Made by a program: the position numbers and the translations under genes
Source of the DNA: an uncultured Corynebacterium sp.
GTDB lineage: Bacteria; Actinomycetota; Actinomycetes; Mycobacteriales; Mycobacteriaceae
Length of the DNA: 5,602 nucleotides
Direction: 5' to 3'
Assembly: GCF_947253065.1 (NCBI RefSeq)
Contig: NZ_CAMXWS010000065.1
Location: 1 to 5,602, forward strand
Shown here: positions 4,576 through 5,602 of the stretch, piece by piece
Layout: every line of letters starts with the position of its first letter
Position numbering within the stretch: position 1 is the stretch's first letter
The notes under the pieces: generated by a model
What the model was told of the DNA's origin: nothing
The model's input: the letters and a program-made list of their open reading frames with translations, nothing else
Databases searched by the model: none

Positions 4576-5602
4576 TGGCGCAGGAGTCACTCTTCGGCGA
4601 CGACCAATCAGCGCCAAGCCTGCCGGGTGGCCCCGATATTTTTGCGACTCATTCGGGGTCACCGCTGGCCGCACGCATGCGGCCGCAAAGCCTCGACGAA
4701 GTAGTGGGGCAAAAGCACCTTCTGGAACCCGGGACTCCGTTGCGCCGCCTCGTCGAGGGTTCCGGCGAGGCCTCCGTCATCCTGTACGGCCCGCCAGGCA
4801 CCGGAAAGACGACCCTGGCTTCGCTGATCGCGTCCTCTCTGGGGGATAACTTCATCGGCCTGTCCGCCCTCGACTCCGGCGTCAAGCAGGTACGGGAAGT
4901 CATCACGCATGCTCGCCGCGAGCTGATTGAGGGCCGCCGCACAGTGCTCTTTATCGATGAGGTGCACCGCTTTTCCAAAACCCAGCAGGACGCATTGCTG
5001 GCTGCGGTGGAAAACCGGACGGTGCTGCTCGTGGCAGCTACCACCGAGAACCCCTCCTTCTCCGTGGTGGCGCCTCTGCTCTCGCGTTCGCTGCTGCTGC
5101 ACTTGGAGCCGCTTGACGACGCCTCCCTGCGCACTCTCGCCGAGCGAGCGCTGACGAGCGAGCGCGGCTTAGCCGGGCGAATCACCGCAACGGAAGACGC
5201 TCTGGACCAACTGGTGCTGCTCGCCGGAGGAGATGCGCGTCGCACGCTGACCTACCTCGAGGCTGCGGCTGAGGCGGTACCAGATGGTGGCGAGCTCACC
5301 GTCGACATTCTCAAAGACAACGTCAACCGCGCGGTGGTGCGCTATGACCGTGACGGCGACCAGCACTATGACGTAGTCTCCGCGTTCATCAAGTCCATTC
5401 GCGGTTCTGACGTCGACGCTGCGTTGCACTACCTCGCCCGGATGATTGAGGCTGGCGAGGATCCACGCTTCATTGCGCGCCGGCTCATCGTGCACGCCTC
5501 AGAGGACATTGGGATGGCCGACCCCACCGCGCTACCCACCGCCGTGGCCGCCGCGGAGGCCGCTGCGCTGATCGGCCTGCCCGAGGCGCGCATCCCGCTG
5601 GC
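4575..5602 (+). CDS. rarA: Replication-associated recombination protein RarA (MgsA), 3' end beyond the window
   Basis: The frame stays open for 342 codons to the right edge. RarA/MgsA is a cytoplasmic AAA+ ATPase related to clamp-loader subunits and RuvB that acts at stalled or gapped replication forks. Visible in order are Walker A GPPGTGKTT (72-80), Walker B with DEVHRF (128-133), sensor 1 in AATTENPSF (154-162), an arginine finger in LLSRS (Arg171), and sensor 2 in GGDARR (Arg222/223). The start of the C-terminal oligomerisation region (RYDRDGDQHYD...IRGSDVDAALHYLA and ARRLIVHASEDIGMADP) follows. Relatives are about 440-460 residues, so roughly 100 are missing on the right. Before the conserved LAARMRP block is a 34-residue N-terminal extension containing QESLF (3-7), which resembles a beta-clamp-binding motif. 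The start is set by GGGAG five bases upstream and the TGATG overlap with the kinase gene. Confidence 0.93.
   Translation, partial: MAQESLFGDDQSAPSLPGGPDIFATHSGSPLAARMRPQSLDEVVGQKHLLEPGTPLRRLVEGSGEASVILYGPPGTGKTTLASLIASSLGDNFIGLSALDSGVKQVREVITHARRELIEGRRTVLFIDEVHRFSKTQQDALLAAVENRTVLLVAATTENPSFSVVAPLLSRSLLLHLEPLDDASLRTLAERALTSERGLAGRITATEDALDQLVLLAGGDARRTLTYLEAAAEAVPDGGELTVDILKDNVNRAVVRYDRDGDQHYDVVSAFIKSIRGSDVDAALHYLARMIEAGEDPRFIARRLIVHASEDIGMADPTALPTAVAAAEAAALIGLPEARIPL

Noticed and set aside
4649..5245. A 198-codon minus-strand frame and a related frame at 4659-5102 opposite rarA
   Set aside because: Both lie within rarA, whose plus-strand Walker A, Walker B and sensor motifs are clear. They are low-complexity antisense shadows.

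Overview
The window looks like chromosomal DNA of a high-GC actinobacterium, most probably a Corynebacterium. The reasons are the aspartyl-tRNA synthetase sequence (GTG start, N-terminus MLRTHLAG, actinobacterial-type RRDHGG segment), a glycine-rich membrane metallopeptidase next to aspS, an extended RarA N-terminus, and -10 boxes of the loose TANNNT kind. The genus is inferred from protein character and remembered gene order, not from a database search.

Layout. Positions 1-345 contain no convincing complete gene. A leftward gene may begin at about position 29. The rest is AT-richer DNA with several inverted repeats, a promoter-like pair and a terminator-like hairpin, which could together encode a small RNA. 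Positions 346-1239 (minus) encode a YpfJ-type neutral zinc metallopeptidase anchored in the membrane. Positions 1240-1472 are a divergent promoter region. Positions 1473-3293 (plus) encode AspRS. Positions 3349-4575 (plus) encode an aminoglycoside-phosphotransferase-fold kinase of unknown substrate. From 4575 to the right edge (plus) lies the first roughly three quarters of rarA (mgsA), an AAA+ replication-fork protein. It overlaps the kinase stop codon as TGATG.

How the genes fit together. aspS, the kinase and rarA run in one direction with gaps of 55 bp and -1 bp and no clear terminator between them, so they probably form an operon. A weak internal promoter and an inverted repeat sit in the aspS-kinase gap. 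AspRS carries the His and Gly residues associated with non-discriminating enzymes, so it probably also charges tRNA-Asn for later amidation by GatCAB. The metallopeptidase is transcribed away from aspS and looks leaderless.

Most of the window is conserved housekeeping sequence. No defence system, mobile element, CRISPR array or novel multi-gene system is visible. The points most worth a second look are the possible small RNA at about 177-334, the pairing potential between the aspS leader and its own translation start, the orphan kinase with an altered catalytic loop coupled to rarA, and a beta-clamp-binding-like motif at the extreme N-terminus of RarA.
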